In this document: one piece after another, positions 5,015 through 5,190 of the stretch
Position numbering within the stretch: position 1 is the stretch's first letter
Layout: each line of letters starts with the position of its first letter
Assembly: GCA_002478955.1 (NCBI GenBank)
Contig: DLKK01000040.1
Span: forward strand, 1 to 5,190
DNA length: 5,190 bases
Direction of reading: 5' to 3'
From: Treponema sp. UBA7590
GTDB lineage: Bacteria; Spirochaetota; Spirochaetia; Treponematales; Treponemataceae
Program-made: the position numbers and the translations under genes
The notes under the pieces: model-generated
Databases searched by the model: none
What the model was told of the DNA's origin: nothing
The model's input: the letters and a program-made list of their open reading frames with translations, nothing else

Positions 5015-5043
5015 ACTATAAAGAAGAGTAATTTTTATGTCAA
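5015..5043 (-). promoter_or_regulatory. Strong sigma70-type promoter for the tRNA-Thr-rpmG-tRNA-Trp-secE-nusG unit
   Basis: On the minus strand a perfect TTGACA (5038-5043) is separated by exactly 17 bp from TATAGT (5015-5020, five of six consensus bases). The expected start is an A near 5008-5009. The DNA upstream of the -35 (about 5044-5095) is very AT-rich with A and T tracts, resembling an UP element. The discriminator after the -10 is AT-rich, not the GC-rich type usual for stringent control in E. coli. This is the only strong promoter I see in the window and may drive everything down to rpoB by readthrough. Confidence 0.88.
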
Positions 5044-5047
5044 TTGG

Positions 5048-5061
5048 AATTCATTTGAATT
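5048..5061. repeat. Inverted repeat next to the -35 element, with a near-copy at 4874-4887
   Basis: AATTCA-TT-TGAATT is a perfect 6-bp inverted repeat with a 2-bp centre, 4 bp upstream of the promoter -35. A 13/14 match, AATTCGTTTGAATT, lies at 4874-4887 between tRNA-Thr and rpmG. It could be an operator half-site pair, but both copies are in AT-rich DNA where such repeats arise by chance. Confidence 0.25.
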
Positions 5062-5114
5062 TAAGAATATTACGAATTAAATCGATTTTTTTACGGATTT
5101 ATCAACAAAATCAA

Positions 5115-5190
5115 TTACTTAAAATGCCGAGTTTTTTTTTCTGAAGAAACAAATTGAATAAGCGGGAAGAAAAAGAAAGCGACAACCGAG
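5115..5190 (-). CDS. Possible C-terminal end of an unidentified upstream membrane protein (partial)
   Basis: One minus-strand frame enters at the window edge and stops with TAA at 5115-5117, about 70 bp before the promoter. It gives a hydrophobic stretch (AFFFFPLIQFV) followed by a charged tail (SSEKKTRHFK), as at the end of an inner-membrane protein. Two other frames on this strand are also open over the same interval, the piece is only 24 codons, and no family is recognisable. I see no clear terminator after it. It may be non-coding. Confidence 0.25.
   Translation of the reverse strand, partial: SVVAFFFFPLIQFVSSEKKTRHFK

Noticed and set aside
5062..5190. Start of a divergent plus-strand gene near the right edge
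   Set aside because: Plus-strand frames are interrupted by stops, and the only open tail (charged, about 12 codons from a TTG) has no ribosome-binding site.

Overview
The window is a compact stretch of the transcription/translation core of a bacterial chromosome, with every clear gene on the minus strand. Read in the direction of transcription (5190 down to 1) the order is: sigma70-type promoter, tRNA-Thr(GGT), rpmG (L33), tRNA-Trp(CCA), secE, nusG, [terminator and an L1-operator-like hairpin], rplK (L11), rplA (L1), rplJ (L10), [structured 160-nt spacer], rplL (L7/L12), [terminator/attenuator], and the first 417 codons of rpoB, which runs off the low-coordinate edge. The order secE-nusG-rplKAJL-rpoB is conserved across bacteria. 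Two tRNAs interleaved with rpmG upstream of secE, moderately AT-rich DNA, tRNA genes without an encoded CCA, and the wording of RpoB, L11 and NusG suggest a spirochaete, most likely a Treponema-type species. That assignment is inference from remembered family resemblance, not from a search.

Region by region. 4973-5190 is upstream DNA with an excellent promoter (perfect -35, 17-bp spacer, 5/6 -10) and possibly the tail of an unrelated upstream membrane-protein gene. 4337-4972 is a short polycistron of two tRNAs, L33 and SecE. 3763-4323 is nusG, followed by the strongest intrinsic terminator in the window. 2001-3632 is rplK-rplA-rplJ, packed with 1-2 nt gaps. 1841-2000 is an unusually long rplJ-rplL spacer almost fully tiled by small hairpins. 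1252-1459 is the rplL-rpoB gap, with a terminator/attenuator hairpin 30 nt after rplL and a leader that offers three in-frame ATGs for rpoB.

How the genes work together: L11, L10, L12 and L1 build the two ribosomal stalks (the GTPase-associated centre and the L1 stalk). NusG binds RNA polymerase, whose beta subunit is RpoB, and can link it to the ribosome. SecE is the small essential subunit of the SecYEG translocon. L33 and the two tRNAs add further translation parts. The region is ordinary in gene content. What deserves a second look is the non-coding RNA structure at the gene boundaries, which appears to set relative expression of the stalk proteins and polymerase. I found no mobile element, CRISPR array, defence gene or novel system.
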